This document shows positions 1-15,200 of a DNA stretch of 64,000 nt, in pieces (the stretch's first letter is position 1; each line of letters begins with the position of its first letter). The notes below the pieces were generated by a model that saw only the letters and a program-made list of their open reading frames with translations, searched no databases and was not told where the DNA came from. Location: positions 36,315,792 to 36,379,791 of the forward strand of contig OZ023207.1 in the NCBI GenBank assembly GCA_963995525.1, written 5' to 3'. A program made the position numbers and the translations under genes. This DNA comes from Escarpia spicata (Eukaryota > Annelida > Polychaeta > Sabellida > Siboglinidae).

Positions 1-429
1 CTATTAAAAACGTCGTTACAACCTAAATTTCAATAATTTGAAAATGGTAACATAATATTGCGCGTGTGTGAGTGTACAGCTTACAATACAGTACATTTAT
101 ACGTTTTCTGACGGTTAGTTTTCGTTTATACGGGATAATCAACAGTTAAAAACGTCGTTACAAGCTAAATTTAAATAATTTGAAAGTGGTAACATAATCT
201 AGCACATGTATAAGTGTACAGCTTACAATATCGTACGTTTATACGTTTTCTGACGGTTAGTTTTCTTTTATAGGGGGTATTCAACAATTAAAAACGTCGT
301 TACAACCTAAATTTCAATAATTTGAAAATGGTAACATAATATTGCGCGTGTGTGAGTGTACAGCTTACAATACAGTACATTTAGACGTTTTCTGACGGTC
401 TGTTTTCGTTTATAGGGGATAATCAACAG

Positions 430-715
430 TTAAAAACATCGCTAAATGTTAAATTTCGATAATTTGAAAGTGATATCATATAATTTAGCATCTACAAGTT
501 TACAGCTTGCAATAACAGCAATATGGATCCTTTCTGACGGTTAGTTTTCATTGATTGGGGGTAAACAACAATTAAAAACGTTGCGAAATCCTCAATATTG
601 ATCAATTGAAAGTGATCACATAATATTTCATGTGTACAACTGTATATCTTGCGAATACAGTAATATAGATGTTTTCCGACGGTTAGTTTTCTTTTATAGT
701 GGGAAATCAACAGTT
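430..715. repeat. B-C satellite dimer (first example)
   Basis: A pair of diverged 142-bp monomers. B begins AAAAACATCGCTAAATG and contains GCAATATGGATCC. C begins AAAAACGTTGCGAAATCC and contains GTACAACTGTATATCTTGC. The pair recurs roughly once per higher-order repeat through both satellite blocks and serves as a register mark. A 72-codon reading frame on the minus strand spans most of each pair and a 61-codon plus frame spans some. Both are better explained by copy homogenisation than by coding. Confidence 0.9.
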
Positions 716-3700
716 AAAAACGTCGTTACAGGCTAAATTTCTATAATTTGATAATGGTAACATAATATTGCGCGTGTTTGAATGTACAGCTTACAATAGC
801 GTATATTTACACATTTTCTGACGGTTTGTTTTCGTTTATAGGGGGTAATCAACAATTAAAAACGTCGTTACAAGCTAAATTTAGATAATTTGTAAGTGGT
901 AACATAATCTAGCACATGTATAAGTGTAGTGCTTACAATATCGTACATTGATACGTTTTCTGACGGTTAGTTTTCTTTTATAGGGGGTATTCAACAATTA
1001 AAAACGTCGTTACAACCTAAATCTCAATAATTTCAAAATGTTAACATAATATTGCGCGTGTGTGAGTGTACAGCTTACAATACAGTACATTTAGACGTTT
1101 TCTGACGGTTAGTTTAAGTTTATAGGGGATAATCAACAGTTAAAAACATCGTTACAAGCTAAATTTAGATAATTTGAAAGTGGTAACATAATCTAGCACA
1201 TGTATAAGTGTACAGCTTACAATACAGTACATTTAGAGGTTTTCTGACGGTTAGTTTTCGTTTATAGGGGGTAATCAACAATTAAAAACGTCGTTACAAG
1301 CTAAATTTAGATAATTTGTAAGTGGTAACATAATCTAGCACATGTATAAGTGTACTGCTTACAATATCGTACATTGATACGTTTTCTGACTGTTAGTTTT
1401 TTCTTTTATAGGGGGTATTCAACAATTAAAAACGTCGTTACAACCTAAATTTCAATAATTTGAAAAAAGTAACATAATATTGCGCGTGTGTGAGTGTACA
1501 GCTTACAATACAGTACATTTATACGTTTTCTGACGGTTAGTTTTCGTTTATAGGGGGTAATCAACAATTAAAAACGTCGTTACAACCTAAATTTCAATAA
1601 TTTGAAAATGGTAACATAATATTGCGGGTGTGTGAGTGTACAGCTTACAATACAGTACATTTATACGTTTTCTGACGGTTAGTTTTCGTTTATACGGGAT
1701 AATCAACAGTTAAAAACGTCGTTACAAGCTAAATTTAAATAATTTGAAAGTGGTAACATAATCTAGCACATGTATAAGTGTACAGCTTACAATATCGTAC
1801 GTTTATACGTTTTCTGACGGTTAGTTTTCTTTTATAGGGGGTATTCAACAATTAAAAACGTCGTTACAACCTAAATTTCAATAATTTGAAAATTGTAACA
1901 TAATATTGCGCGTGTGTGAGTGTACAGCTTACAATACAGTACATTTAGACGTTTTCTGACGGTCTGTTTTCGTTTATAGGGGATAATCAACAGTTAAACA
2001 CATCGCTAAATGTTAAATTTCGATAATTTGAAAGTGATATCATATAATTTAGCATCTACAAGTTTACAGCTTGCAATAACAGCAATATGGATCCTTTCTG
2101 ACGGTTAGTTTTCATTGATTGGGGGTAAACAACAATTAAAAACGTTGCGAAATCCTGAATATTGATCAGTTGAAAGTGATGACATAATATTTCGTGTGTA
2201 CAACTGTATATCTTGCAAATACAGTAATATATATGTTTTTCAACGGTTAGTTTTCTTTTATAGTGGGAAATCAACAGTTAAAAACGTCGTTACATGCTAA
2301 ATTTCGATAATTTGATAATGGTAACATAATATTGCGCGTGTGTGAATGTACAGCTTACAATAGCGTATATTTACACGTTTTCTGACGGTTTGTTTTCTTT
2401 TATAGGGGGTAATCAACAATTAAAAACGTCGTTACAAGCTAAATTTAGATAATTTGTAATTGGTAACATAATCTAGCACATGTATAAATGTACTGCTTAC
2501 AATATCGTACATTGATACGTTTTCTGACGGTTAGTTTTCTTTTATAGGGGGTATTCAACAATTAAAAACGTCGTTACAACCTAAATTTCAATAATTTGAA
2601 AAAGGTAACATAATATTGCGCGTGTGTGAGTGTACAGCTTACAATACAGTACATTTAGACGTTTTCTGACGGTTAGTTTTCGTTTATAGGGGGTAATCAA
2701 CAATTAAAAACGTCGTTACAAGCTAAATTTACATAATTTGTAAGTGGTAACATAATCTAGCACATGTATAAGTGTACTGCTTACAATATCGTACATTGAT
2801 ACGTTTTCTGACGGTTAGTTTTCTTTTATAGAGGGTATTCAACTATTAAAAACGTCGTTACAACCTAAATTTCAATAATTTCAAAAAGTTAACATAATAT
2901 TGCGCGTGTGTGAGTGTACAGCTTACAATACAGTACATTTAGACGTTTTCTGACGGTTAGTTTTCGTTTATAGGGGATAATCAACAGTTAAAAACATCGC
3001 TAAATGTAAAATTTCGATAATTTGAAAGTTATATCATATAATTTAGCATCTACAAGTTTACAGCTTGCAATAACAGCAATATGGATCCTTTCTGACGGTT
3101 AGTTTTCATTGATTGGGGGTAAACAACAATTAAAAACGTTGCGAAATCCTCAATATTGATCAATTGAAAGTGATCACATAATATTTCATGTGTACAACTG
3201 TATATCTTGCGAATACAGTAATATAGATGTTTTCCGACGGTTAGTTTTCTTTTATAGTGGGAAATCAACAGTTAAAAACGTCGTTACAGGCTAAATTTCT
3301 ATAATTTGATAATGGTAACATAATATTGCGCGTGTTTGAATGTACAGCTTACAATAGCGTATATTTACACGTTTTCTGACGGTTTGTTTTCGTTTATAGG
3401 GGGTAATCAACAATTAAAAACGTCGTTACAAGCTAAATTTAGATAATTTGTAAGTGGTAACATAATCTAGCACATGTATAAGTGTAGTGCTTACAATATC
3501 GTACATTGATACGTTTTCTGACGGTTAGTTTTCTTTTATAGGGGGTATTCAACAATTAAAAACGTCGTTACAACCTAAATCTCAATAATTTCAAAAAGTT
3601 AACATAATATTGCGCGTGTGTGAGTGTACAGCTTACAATACAGTACATTTAGACGTTTTCTGACGGTTAGTTTAAGTTTATAGGGGATAATCAACAGTTA

Positions 3701-5009
3701 AAAACATCGTTACAAGCTAAATTTAGATAATTTGAAAGTGGTAACATAATCTAGCACATGTATAAGTGTACAGCTTACAATACAGTACATTTAGAGGTTT
3801 TCTGACGGTTAGTTTTCGTTTATAGGGGGTAATCAACAATTAAAAACGTCGTTACAAGCTAAATTTAGATAATTTGTAAGTGGTAACATAATCTAGCACA
3901 TGTATAAGTGTACTGCTTACAATATCGTACATTGATACGTTTTCTGACGGTTAGTTTTTTCTTTTATAGGGGGTATTCAACAATTAAAAACGTCGTTACA
4001 ACCTAAATTTCAATAATTTGAAAATGGTAACATAATATTGCGCGTGTGTGAGTGTACAGCTTACAATACAGTACATTTAGACGTTTTCTGACGGTTTGTT
4101 TTCGTTTATAGGGGTTATTCAACAATTAAAAACGTCGTTACAACGTAAATTTCAATAATTTGAAAATGGTAACATAATATTGCGCGTGTGTGAGTGTACA
4201 GCCTACAATACAGTACATTTAGACGTTTTCTGACGGTTAGTTTTCGTTTATAGGGGATAATCAACAGTTGAAAACATCGCTAAATGTAAAATTTCGATAA
4301 TTTGAAAGTGATATATAATTTAGCATCTACAAGTTTACAGCTTGCAATAACAGCAATATGGATCCTTTCTGACGGTTAGTTTTCATTGATTGGGGGGTAA
4401 ACAACAATTAAAAACGTTGCGAAATCCTGAATATTGATCAGTTGAAAGTGATGACATAATATTTCTTGTGTACAACTGTATATCTTGCAAAAACAGTAAT
4501 ATAGATGTTTTTCGACGGTTAGTTTTCTTTTATAGTGGGAAATCAACAGTTAAAAACATCGTTACAGGCTAAATTTAGATAATTTGATAATGGTAACATA
4601 ATATTGCGCGTGTGTGAATGTACAGCTTACAATAGCGTATATTTACACGTTTTCTGATGGTTAGTTTTCTTTTATAGGGGATATTCAACAATTAAAAACG
4701 TCGTTACAACCTAAATTTCAATAATTTGAAAAAGGTAACATAATATTGCGCGTGTGTGAGAGTACAGCTTACAATGCAGTACATTTAGACGTTTTCTGAC
4801 GGTTAGTTTTCGTTTATAGGGAGTAATCAACAATTAAAAACGTCGTTACAAGCTCAATTTAGATAATTTGTAAGTGGTAACATAATCTAGCACATGTATA
4901 AGTGTACTGCTTACAATATCGTACATTGATACGTTTTCTGACGGTTAGTTTACTTTTATAGTGGGTATTCAACAATTAAAAACGTAGTTACAACCTAAAT
5001 TTCAATAAT

Positions 5010-8000
5010 TTCAAAAAGTTAACATAATGTTGCGCATGTGTGAGTGTACAGCTTACAATACAGTACATTTAGACGTTTTCTGACGGTTAGTTTTCGTTTA
5101 TAGGGGGTAATCAACAATTAAAAACGTAGTTACAACCTAAATTTCAATAATTTGAAAATGGTAACATAATATTGCGCGTGTGTGAGTGTACAGCTTACAA
5201 TACAATACATTTATACGTTTTCTGACGGTTAGTTTTCGTTTATAGGGGATAATCAACAGTTAAAAACGTCGTTACAAGCTAAATTTAGATAATTTGAAAG
5301 TGGTAACATAATCTAGCACATGTATAAGTGTACAGCTTACAATATCGTACGTTTATACGTTTTCTGACGGTTAGTTTTCTTTTATAGGGGGTATTCAACA
5401 ATTAAAAACGTCGTTACAACCTAAATTTCAATAATTTGAAAATGGTATCATAATATTGCGCGTGTGTGAGTGTACAGCCTACAATACAGTACATTTAGAC
5501 GTTTTCTGACGGTTAGTTTTCGTTTATAGGGGATAATCAACAAATAAAAAACATCGCTAAATGTTAAATTTCGATAATTTGAAAGTGATATAATATAATT
5601 TAGCATCTACAAGTTTAAAGCTTGCAATAACAGCAATATGGATCCTTTCTGACGGTTAGTTTTCATTGATTGGGGGTAAACAACAATTAAAAACGTTGCG
5701 AAATCCTGAATATTTATCAATTGAAAGTGATCACATAATATTTCGTGTGTACAACTGTATATCTTGCAAATACAGTAATATAGATGTTTTCCGACGGTTA
5801 GTTTTCTTTTATAGTGGGAAATCAACAGTTAAAAACGTCGTTGCATGCTAAATTTCGATAATTTGATAATGGTTACATAATATTGCGCGTGTGTGAATGT
5901 ACAGCTTACAATAGCGTATATTTACACGTTTTCTGACGGTTTGTTTTCGTTTATAGGGGGTAATCAACAATTAAAAACGTCGTTACAAGCTAAATTTAGA
6001 TAATTAGTAAGTGGTAACATAATCTAGCACATGTATAAGTGTACTGCTTACAATATCGTACATTGATACGTTTTCTGACGGTTAGTTTTCTTTTATAGGG
6101 GGTATTCAACAATTAAAAACGTCGTTACAACCTAAATTTCAATAATTTCAAAAAGTTAACATAATACTGCGCGTGTGTGAGTGTACAGCTTACAATACAG
6201 TACATTTAGACGTTTTCTGACGGTTAGTTTTTGTTTATAGGGGGTAATCAACAATTAAAAACGTCGTTACAACCTAAATTTCAATAATTTGAAAATGGTA
6301 ACATAATATTGCGCGTGTGTGAGTGTACAGCTTACAATACAGTACATTTATACGTTTTCTGACGGTTAGTTTTCGTTTATAGGGGATAATCAACAGTTAA
6401 AAACGTCGTTACAAGCTAAATTTAGATAATTTGAAAGTGGTAACATAATCTAGCACATGTATAAGTGTACAGCTTACAATATCGTACGTTTATACGTTTT
6501 CTGACGGTTTGTTTTCGTTTATAGGGGGTAATCAACAATTAAAAACGTCGTTACAAGCAAAATTTAGATAATTTGTAAGTGGTAACATAATCTAGCACAT
6601 GTATAAGTGTACTGCTTACAATATCGTACATTGATACGTTTTCTGACGGTTAGTTTTCTTTTATAGGGGGTATTCAACAATTAAAAACGTCGTTACAACC
6701 TAAATCTCAATAATTTCAAAAAGTTAACATAATATTGCGCGTGTGTGAGTGTACAGCTTACAATACAGTACATTTAGACGTTTTCTGACGGTTAGTTTAC
6801 GTTTATAGGGGATAATCAACAGTTAAAAACATCGTTACAAGCTAAATTTAGATAATTTGAAAGTGGTAACATAATCTAGCACATGTATAAGTGTACAGCT
6901 TACAATACAGTACATTTATACGTTTTCTGACGGTTAGTTTTCGTTTATAGGGGATAATCAACAGTTAAAAACGTCGTTACAAGCTAAATTTAGATAATTT
7001 GAAAGTGGTAACATAATCTAGCACATGTATAAGTGTACAGCTTACAATATCGTACGTTTATACGTTTTCTGACGGTTAGTTTTCTTTTATAGGGGGTATT
7101 CAACAATTAAAAACGTCGTTACAACCTAAATTTCAATAATTTCAAAAAGTTAACATAATATTGCGCGTGTGTGAGTGTACAGCTTACAATAAAGTACATT
7201 TAGACGTTTTCTGACGGTTAGTTTTCGTTTATAGGGGGTAATCAACAATTAAAAACGTCGTTACAACCTAAATTTCAATAATTTGAAAATGGTAACGTAA
7301 TATTGCGCGTGTGTGAGTGTACAGCTTACAATACAGTACATTTAGACGTTTTCTGACGGTTAGTTTTCGTTTATAGGGGATAATCAACAGTTACAAACGT
7401 CGTTACAAGCTAAATTTAGATAATTTGAAAGTGGTAACATAATCTAGCACATGTATAAGTGTACAGCTTACAATATCGTACGTTTATACGTTTTCTGACG
7501 GTTAGTTTTCTTTTATAGGGGGTATTCAACAATTAAAAACGTCGTTACAACTTAAATTTCAATAATTTGAAAATGGTATCATAATATTGCGCGTGTGTGA
7601 GTGTACAGCCTACAATACAGTACATTTAGACGTTTTCTGACGGTTAGTTTTCGTTTATAGGGGATAATCAACAAATAAAAAACATCGCTAAATGTTAAAT
7701 TTCGATAATTTGAAAGTGATATAATATAATTTAGCATCTACAAGTTTAAAGCTTGCAATAACAGCAATATGGATCCTTTCTGACGGTTAGTTTTCATTGA
7801 TTGGGGGTAAACAACAATTAAAAACGTTGCGAAATCCTGAATATTTATCAATTGAAAGTGATCACATAATATTTCGTGTGTACAACTGTATATCTTGCAA
7901 ATACAGTAATATAGATGTTTTCCGACGGTTAGTTTTCTTTTATAGTGGGAAATCAACAGTTAAAAACGTCGTTGCATGCTAAATTTCGATAATTTGATAA

Positions 8001-9270
8001 TGGTTACATAATATTGCGCGTGTGTGAATGTACAGCTTACAATAGCGTATATTTACACGTTTTCTGACGGTTTGTTTTCGTTTATAGGGGGTAATCAACA
8101 ATTAAAAACGTCGTTACAAGCTAAATTTAGATAATTAGTAAGTGGTAACATAATCTAGCACATGTATAAGTGTACTGCTTACATTATCGTACATTGATAC
8201 GTTTTCTGACGGTTAGTTTTCTTTTATAGGGGGTATTCAACAATTAAAAACGTCGTTACAACCTAAATTTCAATAATTTCAAAAAGTTAACATAATACTG
8301 CGCGTGTGTGAGTGTACAGCTTACAATACAGTACATTTAGACGTTTTCTGACGGTTAGTTTTTGTTTATAGGGGGTAATCAACAATTAAAAACGTCGTTA
8401 CAACCTAAATTTCAATAATTTGAAAATGGTAACATAATATTGCGCGTGTGTGAGTGTACAGCTAACAATACAGTACATTTATACGTTTTCTGACGGTTAG
8501 TTTTCGTTTATAGGGGATAATCAACAGTTAAAAACGTCGTTACAAGCTAAATTTAGATAATTTGAAAGTGGTAACATAATCTAGCACATGTATAAGTGTA
8601 CAGCTTACAATATCGTACGTTTATACGTTTTCTGACGGTTTGTTTTCGTTTATAGGGGGTAATCAACAATTAAAAACGTCGTTACAAGCAAAATTTAGAT
8701 AATTTGTAAGTGGTAACATAATCTAGCACATGTATAAGTGTACTGCTTACAATATCGTACATTGATACGTTTTCTGACGGTTAGTTTTCTTTTATAGGGG
8801 GTATTCAACAATTAAAAACGTCGTTACAACCTAAATCTCAATAATTTCAAAAAGTTCACATAATATTGCGCGTGTGTGAGTGTACAGCTTACAATACAGT
8901 ACATTTAGACGTTTTCTGACGGTTAGTTTACGTTTATAGGGGATAATCAACAGTTAAAAACATCGTTACAAGCTAAATTTTGATAATTTGAAAGTGGTAA
9001 CATAATCTAGCACATGTATAAGTGTACAGCTTACAATACAGTACATTTATACGTTTTCTGACGGTTAGTTTTCGTTTATAGGGGATAATCAACAGTTAAA
9101 AACGTCGTTACAAGCTAAATTTAGATAATTTGAAAGTGGTAACATAATCTAGCACATGTATAAGTGTACAGCTTACAATATCGTACGTTTATACGTTTTC
9201 TGACGGTTAGTTTTCTTTTATAGGGGGTATTCAACAATTAAAAACGTCGTTACAACCTAAATTTCAATAA
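5010..9270. repeat. 2131-bp tandem duplication in satellite
   Basis: About 5010-7140 and 7141-9271 align at an offset of 2131 bp (15 monomers, +1). Shared private variants include AACAAATAAAAAACATCGC before the B monomer, TATAATATAATTTAGC inside it, and AAATCAACAGTTAAAAACGTCGTTGC after the C monomer. The same variant set recurs once more at about 9300-9700 at a 1705-bp offset (12 monomers), as if three monomers were lost. Block edges are approximate. Confidence 0.85.
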
Positions 9271-12200
9271 TTTGAAAATGGTATCATAATATTGCGCGTG
9301 TGTGAGTGTACAGCCTACAATACAGTACATTTAGACGTTTTCTGACGGTTAGTTTTCGTTTATAGGGGATAATCAACAAATAAAAAACATCGCTAAATGT
9401 TAAATTTCGATAATTTGAAAGTGATATAATATAATTTAGCATCTACAAGTTTAAAGCTTGCAATAACAGCAATATGGATCCTTTCTGACGGTTAGTTTTC
9501 ATTGATTGGGGGTAAACAACAATTAAAAACGTTGCGAAATCCTGAATATTTATCAATTGAAAGTGATCACATAATATTTCGGGTGTACAACTGTATATCT
9601 TGCAAATACAGTAATATAGATGTTTTCCGACGGTTAGTTTTCTTTTATAGTGGGAAATCAACAGTTAAAAACGTCGTTGCATGCTAAATTTCGATAATTT
9701 GATAATGGTTACATAATATTGCGCGTGTGTGAATGTACAGCTTACAATAGCGTATATTTACACGTTTTCTGACGGTTTGTTTTCGTTTATAGGGGGTAAT
9801 CAACAATTAAAAACGTCGTTACAAGCTAAATTTAGATAATTAGTAAGTGGTAACATAATCTAGCACATGTATAAGTGTACTGCTTACAATATCGTACATT
9901 GATACGTTTTCTGACGGTTAGTTTTCTTTTATAGGGGGTATTCAACAATTAAAAACGTCGTTACAACCTAAATTTCAATAATTTCAAAAAGTTAACATAA
10001 TACTGCGCGTGTGTGAGTATACAGCTTACAATACAGTACATTTAGACGTTTTCTGACGGTTAGTTTTCGTTTATAGGGGGTAATCAACAATTAAAAACGT
10101 CGTTACAACCTAAATTTCTATAATTTGAAAATGGTAACATAATATTGCGCGTGTGTGAGTGTACAGCTTACAATACAGTACATTTATACGTTTTCTGACG
10201 GTTAGTTTTCGTTTATAGGGGATAATCAACAGTTAAAAACGTCGTTACAAGCTAAATTTAGATAATTTGAAAGTGGTAACATAATCTAGCACATGTATAA
10301 GTGTACAGCTTACAATATCGTACGTTTATACGTTTTCTGACGGTTTGTTTTCGTTTATAGGGGGTAATCAACAATTAAAAACGTCGTTACAAGCTAAATT
10401 TAGATAATTTGTAAGTGGTAACATAATCTAGCACATGTATAAGTGTACTGCTTACAATATCGTACATTGATACGTTTTCTGACGGTTAGTTTTCTTTTAT
10501 AGGGGGTATTCAACAATTAAAAACGTCGTTACAACCTAAATCTCAATAATTTCAAAAAGTTCACATAATATTGCGCGTGTGTGAGTGTACAGCTTACAAT
10601 ACAGTACATTTAGACGTTTTCTGACGGTTAGTTTACGTTTATAGGGGATAATCAACAGTTAAAAACATCGTTACAAGCTAAATTTTGATAATTTGAAAGT
10701 GGTAACATAATCTAGCACATGTATAAGTGTACAGCTTACAATACAGTACATTTAGACGTTTTCTGACGGTTAGTTTTCGTTTATAGGGGATAATCAACAG
10801 TTAAAAACATCGCTAAATGTTAAATTTCGATAATTTGAAAGTGATATCATATAATTTAGCATCTACAAGTTTACAGCTTGAAATAACAGCAATATGGATC
10901 CTTTCTGACGGTTAGTTTTAATTGATTGGGGGTAAACAACAATTAAAAACGTTGCGAAATCCTGAATATTGATCAATTGAAAGTGATCACATAATATTTC
11001 GTGTGTACAACTGTATATCTTACGAATACAGTAATATAGATGTTTTCCGACGGTTAGTTTTCTTTTATAGTGGGAAATCAACAGTTAAAAACGTCGTTAC
11101 AGGCTAAATTTCGATAATTTGATAATGGTAACATAATATTGCGCGTGTTTGAATGTACAGCTTACAATAGCGTATATTTACACGTTTTCTGACGGTTTGT
11201 TTTCGTTTATAGGGGGTAATCAACAATTAAAAACGTCGTTACAAGCTAAATTTATATAATTTGTAAGTGGTAACATAATCTAGCACATGTATAAGTGTAC
11301 TGCTTACAATATCGTACATTGATACGTTTTCTGACGGTTAGTTTTCGTTTATAGGGGGTAATCAACAATTAAAAACGTCGTTACAACCTAAATTTCAATA
11401 ATTTGAAAATGGTAACATAATATTGCGCGTGTGTGAGTGTACAGCTTACAATACAGTACATTTAGACGTTTTCTGACGGTTTGTTTTCGTTTATAGGGGT
11501 TATTCAACAATTAAAAACGTCGTTACAACGTAAATTTCAATAATTTGAAAAAGGTAACATAATATTGCGCGTGTGTGAGTGTACAGCCTACAATACAGTA
11601 CATTTAGACGTTTTCTGACGGTTAGTTTTCGTTTATAGGGGATAATCAACAGTTAAAAACATCGCTAAATGTTAAATTTCGATAATTTGAAAGTGATATA
11701 TAATTTAGCATCTACAAGTTTACAGCTTGCAATAACAGCAATATGGATCCTTTCTGACGGTTAGTTTTCATTGATTGGGGGTAAACAACAATTAAAAACG
11801 TTGCGAAATCCTGAATATTGATCAATTGAAAGTGATCACATAATATTTCGTGTGTACAACTGTATATCTTACGAATACAGTAATATAGATGTTTTCCGAC
11901 GGTTAGTTTTCTTTTATAGTGGGAAATCAACAGTTAAAAACGTCGTTACAGGCTAAATTTCGATAATTTGATAATGGTAACATAATATTGCGCGTGTTTG
12001 AATGTACAGCTTACAATAGCGTATATTTACACGTTTTCTGACGGTTTGTTTTCGTTTATAGGGGGTAATCAACAATTAAAAACGTCGTTACAAGCTAAAT
12101 TTATATAATTTGTAAGTGGTAACATAATCTAGCACATGTATAAGTGTACTGCTTACAATATCGTACATTGATACGTTTTCTGACGGTTAGTTTTCTTTTA

Positions 12201-15200
12201 TAGGGGGTATTCAACAATTAAAAACGTCGTTACAACCTAAATCTGAATAATTTCAAAAAGTTAACATAATATTGCGCGTGTGTGAGTGTACAGCTTACAA
12301 TACAGTACATTTAGACGTTTTCTGACGGTTAGTTTACGTTTATAGGGGATAATCAACAGTTAAAAACATCGTTATAAGCTAAATTTAGATAATTTGAAAG
12401 TGGTAACATAATCTAGCACATGTATAAGTGTACAGCTTACAATACAGTACATTTATACGTTTTCTGAACGTTAGTTTTCGTTTATAGGGGATAATCAACA
12501 GTTAAAAACATCGCTAAATGTTAAATTTCGATAATTTGAAAGGGATATCATATAATTTAGCATCTACAAGTTTACAGCTTGCAATAACAGCAATATGGAT
12601 CCTTTCTGACGGTTAGTTTTCATTGATTGGGGGTAAACAACAATTAAAAACGTTGCGAAATCCTGAATATTGATCAATTGAAAGTGATCACATAATATTT
12701 CGTGTGTACAACTGTATATCTTACGAATACAGTAATATAGATGTTTTTCGACGGTTAGTTTTCTTTTATAGTGGGAAATCAACAGTTAAAAACATCGTTA
12801 CAGGATAAATTTCGATAATTTGATAATGGTAACATAATATTGCGCGTGTGTGAATGTACAGCTTACAATAGCGTATATTTACACGTTTTCTGACGGTTAG
12901 TTTTCTTTTATAGGGGATATTCAACAATTAAAAACGTCGTTACAACCTAAATTTCAATAATTTCAAAAAGTTAACATAATACTGCGCGTGTGTGAGTGTA
13001 CAGCTTACAATACAGTACATTTAGACGTTTTCTGACGGTTAGTTTTCGTTTATAGGGGGTAATCAACAATTAAAAACGTCGTTACAACCTAAATTTCAAT
13101 AATTTGAAAATGGTAACATAATATTGCGCGTGTGTGAGTGTACAGCTTACAATACAGTACATTTATACGTTTTCTGACGGTTAGTTTTCGTTTATAGGGG
13201 ATAATCAACAGTTAAAAACGTCGTTACAAGCTAAATTTAGATAATTTGAAAGTGGTAACATAATCTAGCACATGTATAAGTGTACAGCTTACAATATCGT
13301 ACGTTTATACGTTTTCTGACGGTTTGTTTTCGTTTATAGGGGGTAATCAACAATTAAAAACGTCGTTACAAGCTAAATTTAGATAATTTGTAAGTGGTAA
13401 CATAATCTAGCACATGTATAAGTGTACTGCTTACAATATCGTAAATTGATACGTTTTCTGACGGTTAGTTTTCTTTTATAGGGGGTATTCAACAATTAAA
13501 AACGTCATTACAACCTAAATCTCAATAATTTCAAAAAGTTCACATAATATTGCGCGTGTGTGAGTGTACAGCTTACAATACAGTACATTTAGACGTTTTC
13601 TGACGGTTAGTTTACGTTTATAGGGGATAATCAACAGTTAAAAACATCGTTACAAGCTAAATTTAGATAATTTGAAAGTGGTAACATAATCTAGCACATG
13701 TATAAGTGTACAGCTTACAATACAGTACATTTATACGTTTTCTGACGGTTAGTTTTCGTTTATAGGGGATAATCAACAGTTAAAAACGTCGTTACAAGCT
13801 AAATTTAGATAATTTGAAAGTGGTAACATAATCTAGCACATGTATAAGTGTACAGCTTACAATATCGTACGTTTATACGTTTTCTGACGGTTAGTTTTCT
13901 TTTATAGGGGGTATTCAACAATTAAAAACGTCGTTACAACCTAAATTTCAATAATTTGAAAATGGTATCATAATATTGCGCGTGTGTGAGTGTAGAGCCT
14001 ACAATACAGTACATTTAGACGTTTTCTGACGATTAGTTTTCGTTTATAGGGGATAATCAACAAATAAAAAACATCGCTAAATGTTAAATTTCGATAATTT
14101 GAAAGTGATATAATATAATTTAGCATCTACAAGTTTAAAGCTTGCAATAACAGCAATATGGATCCTTTCTGACGGTTAGTTTTCATTGATTGGGGGTAAA
14201 CAACAATTAAAAACGTTGCGAAATCCTGAATATTTATCAATTGAAAGTGATCACATAATATTTCGTGTGTACAACTGTATATCTTGCAAATACAGTAATA
14301 TAGATGTTTTCCGACGGTTAGTTTTCTTTTATAGTGGGAAATCAACAGTTAAAAACGTCGTTGCATGCTAAATTTCGATAATTTGATAATGGTTACATAA
14401 TATTGCGCGTGTGTGAATGTACAGCTTACAATAGCGTATATTTACACGTTTTCTGACGGTTTGTTTTCGTTTATAGGGGGTAATCAACAATTAAAAACGT
14501 CGTTACAAGCTAAATTTAGATAATTAGTAAGTGGTAACATAATCTAGCACATGTATAAGTGTACTGCTTACAATATCGTACATTGATACGTTTTCTGACG
14601 GTTAGTTTTCTTTTATAGGGGGTATTCAACAATTAAAAACGTCGTTACAACCTAAATTTCAATAATTTCAAAAAGTTAACATAATACTGCGCGTGTGTGA
14701 GTGTACAGCTTACAATACAGTACATTTAGACGTTTTCTGACGGTTAGTTTTCGTTTATAGGGGGTAATCAACAATTAAAAACGTCGTTACAACCTAAATT
14801 TCAATAATTTGAAAATGGTAACATAATATTGCGCGTGTGTGAGTGTACAGCTTACAATACAGTACATTTATACGTTTTCTGACGGTTAGTTTTCGTTTAT
14901 AGGGGATAATCAACAGTTAAAAACGTCGTTACAAGCTAAATTTAGATAATTTGAAAGTGGTAACATAATCTAGCACATGTATAAGTGTACAGCTTACAAT
15001 ATCGTACGTTTATACGTTTTCTGACGGTTTGTTTTCGTTTATAGGGGGTAATCAACAATTAAAAACGTCGTTACAAGCTAAATTTAGATAATTTGTAAGT
15101 GGTAACATAATCTAGCACATGTATAAGTGTACTGCTTACAATATCGTACATTGATACGTTTTCTGACGGTTAGTTTTCTTTTATAGGGGGTATTCAACAA

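Noticed and set aside
492..710. Recurrent 72-codon minus-strand ORF (MISHYKRKL...) and 61-codon plus ORF, about 35-40 copies
   Set aside because: They coincide exactly with the B-C satellite dimer, begin and end at monomer features, and copies differ by replacements as freely as elsewhere in the satellite. No promoter or unique context was seen. Array homogenisation explains their repetition.
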